This document shows, one piece after another, positions 4,454-5,879 of a stretch of DNA of 5,879 nucleotides. The DNA is from Candidatus Aerophobota bacterium (GTDB lineage Bacteria; Chlamydiota; Chlamydiia; Chlamydiales; GCA-2402025): NCBI GenBank assembly GCA_002402025.1, contig NVUU01000010.1:12733-18611 (forward strand). The letters run 5' to 3'. Every line of letters starts with the position of its first letter. The stretch's first letter is position 1. The translations under genes were made by a program, and so were the position numbers. The notes beneath the pieces are model-generated. The model saw only the letters and a list, made by a program, of their open reading frames with translations, did no database searches and was not told the DNA's origin.

Positions 4454-5879
4454 GAAGAGAGTTCGGATTGAAAAATTTTGACAACACTGTTTGTCCAACC
4501 AAAGCCTTCTTGAAGATCATATTCCCCATCTATAGCTTTAGAAGATGCTGTTGGCATATGGTATTTTTCAAGAAGTTTACCTGTTTGGTTGTAAGCTCTT
4601 TCGCAGCTTGAAACAAAAGCCTTAGCTACTTTTGCAGCAAGGTCAGTATAGCCATAGTTTTTAAGACCAACAAAAGCCATGAACTGAAGAGGCGCCCAAC
4701 CATTTGGAAAATCCCACTGCTGGTTACTTTGTTTTGTTGATGTAACAAGTCCCCCTTTAAAAAGCATATGCTCCTCTAGACATTCTGCTACATCTTTTGC
4801 CTGCTCCTCTGTTGCAATCTCCATAAAAAGAGGAAATACAGCAGCAAGAGAATAAATTTTTGTTTGGCAGCCTTTCGTGTAATGGTAATCGAAATAAAAC
4901 TTTTTTTCTTTGCAGTAAAAATGTTTCTGTATCGCTTCTTTTCTTCTCTCACAAAGTTTTTTAAAGTGAGAAGCTTCGCTTCTCTCGAGCTCATCTGCAA
5001 ACCGATAAAGAATATATTCCATATGGTATATCAAGCAATTAAGATCAATTGGTAGGATCTCCGTTGTCACAATGGTTGTAAGGTCTTCTTCATTTTCTAG
5101 CCACCTTGAGCTAAAATCCCATCCAGATTCGCAAGCAGCTCTGAGGTTTCTATAGATTTCCCCCTTTTTCTCTTCTGTAGCAAGGTTATAAACCTTCACA
5201 TCTTCAAGGTATGACTCCTGCCGCGGAGCGTTAGACTCATCGTAGTATCTATTTAGTATCGCTCCATCAATAAGAACCGTGTGATGTGAACAAGGCTTTT
5301 CTTCCGATAATAGATCAATCCCTCTTGTCCAATATTCATGCTCTTTTAAAAGCTCTTCAAAATAAGAGAGCGCATACTTTTCATGCCCTTCTCTATATAG
5401 TGATGCGAGGATTAATGAAAAATAAGGCTGTTGAGATCTTGTTAGGTAATATGATCTATTACCATTGGGAATAAACCCATACCTGTTTAGAAGGTGTGCA
5501 AAATTCTCAACCATGTTTTTGATGATATCGATGCGGTTTTCTATAAAAAGTCCTTCTATGACAAAATAGCTATCCCAGTAGTAACACTCTCTAAACCTTC
5601 CTCCGGGAACAATATGCTTGTTGGGAAGCCTTAGAAGGCTCGAGCTATCTTCTGCTTTTGAAAAATCTCTAAGTAGTAAATCCCATAGTTTTGTGATGTA
5701 GAGCTCCATTTTAAACTCGCCGTCTAAATTGAGCTCTTCTTCCGAAGGAATAGTAAAATGCTTAAGAACAAAATCTTTTAATGAAAAGTTTTCCTTTTTT
5801 GATTCTTCATCATATAGAGTAAGAATCTCGTCCGGTGACTTATTTGGGCATGAATCAACAAAAGTTTTGCTATCTTTAA
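4450..5879 (-). CDS. Trehalase (glycoside hydrolase family 37), 5' end outside window
   Basis: Hydrolyses alpha,alpha-trehalose to two glucose molecules. The 475 visible residues carry both family signatures: PGGRFRECYYWDSY (read from about 5607 to 5566) and QWDFPNGWAP (about 4719 to 4690). The catalytic acid is the Asp of CESGWDFSSRW (codon 5118-5116, equivalent to Asp312 of E. coli TreA). The base is the Glu of LLEKY (codon 4569-4567, Glu496 equivalent), with the conserved GEYDLQEGFGWTN following. The frame has no stop up to the window edge, and the 56 codons before the ATG at 5709 read as true trehalase: DSKTFVDSCPNKSPDEIL and FVLKHFTIP match the DSKTF-D and HF-x-(L/I)P regions of bacterial enzymes. 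That ATG is therefore internal, and by comparison with enzymes of about 550 residues a further stretch, perhaps a signal peptide, lies beyond. Because the N-terminus is missing, a periplasmic (TreA) or cytosolic (TreF) location cannot be chosen. The active site looks intact. Confidence 0.95.
   Translation of the reverse strand, partial: KDSKTFVDSCPNKSPDEILTLYDEESKKENFSLKDFVLKHFTIPSEEELNLDGEFKMELYITKLWDLLLRDFSKAEDSSSLLRLPNKHIVPGGRFRECYYWDSYFVIEGLFIENRIDIIKNMVENFAHLLNRYGFIPNGNRSYYLTRSQQPYFSLILASLYREGHEKYALSYFEELLKEHEYWTRGIDLLSEEKPCSHHTVLIDGAILNRYYDESNAPRQESYLEDVKVYNLATEEKKGEIYRNLRAACESGWDFSSRWLENEEDLTTIVTTEILPIDLNCLIYHMEYILYRFADELERSEASHFKKLCERRKEAIQKHFYCKEKKFYFDYHYTKGCQTKIYSLAAVFPLFMEIATEEQAKDVAECLEEHMLFKGGLVTSTKQSNQQWDFPNGWAPLQFMAFVGLKNYGYTDLAAKVAKAFVSSCERAYNQTGKLLEKYHMPTASSKAIDGEYDLQEGFGWTNSVVKIFQSELSS

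Noticed and set aside
4788..5055. Short open frames on both strands within the trehalase gene
   Set aside because: The trehalase frame carries both family signatures and catalytic residues; these are out-of-frame by-products.
1..5879. A new defence, mobile or multi-gene system
   Set aside because: Five of the six genes belong to known metabolic enzyme families, there are no integrase, transposase, terminal repeats or CRISPR-like arrays, and gene order looks like normal chromosome.

Overview
The window is an ordinary-density piece of a bacterial chromosome. It is A+T-rich (about 40% G+C on one 60-base line counted by hand) and almost entirely coding. It holds six genes, two of them cut by the window edges. 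A predicted outer-membrane beta-barrel with a signal peptide and a terminal phenylalanine points to a Gram-negative cell envelope. The base composition, the Cys-rich ferrochelatase and the unclassified barrel would fit a chlamydia-like (Chlamydiota) or similar lineage. That placement is a weak guess from protein character, not something the sequence proves.

Layout, left to right. Bases 1-215 (+) are the C-terminal end of a nitrilase-superfamily carbon-nitrogen hydrolase. After a 60-base gap comes an SDR-family oxidoreductase (276-1016, +), followed three bases later by ferrochelatase hemH (1020-2087, +); these two look like an operon. hemH converges on an FAD-dependent disulfide oxidoreductase of the dihydrolipoamide dehydrogenase/mycothione reductase type (2095-3465, -), with only 7 bases between the stops and a weak two-way hairpin there. 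A short divergent region (about 3466-3523) separates that gene from a putative outer-membrane barrel (about 3524-4453, +). The barrel gene converges on a family GH37 trehalase (4450-5879, -, 5' end outside the window), and the two stop codons overlap within four bases.

The genes do not form one obvious pathway. They cover haem synthesis (HemH), flavin-dependent thiol/NAD(P)H redox chemistry, trehalose breakdown to glucose, amide/nitrile hydrolysis, an SDR of unknown substrate and an envelope protein. The points most worth a second look are: the SDR lacks the usual Tyr-x-x-x-Lys catalytic pair; the ferrochelatase carries an internal six-cysteine segment likely to bind an iron-sulfur cluster; the barrel belongs to no family I recognise; and two genes need start corrections (a GTG start for the flavoprotein, and an open 5' end for the trehalase). 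I see no RNA gene, mobile element, CRISPR array or clearly new multi-gene system. No stretch of more than 300 bases lacks a gene.
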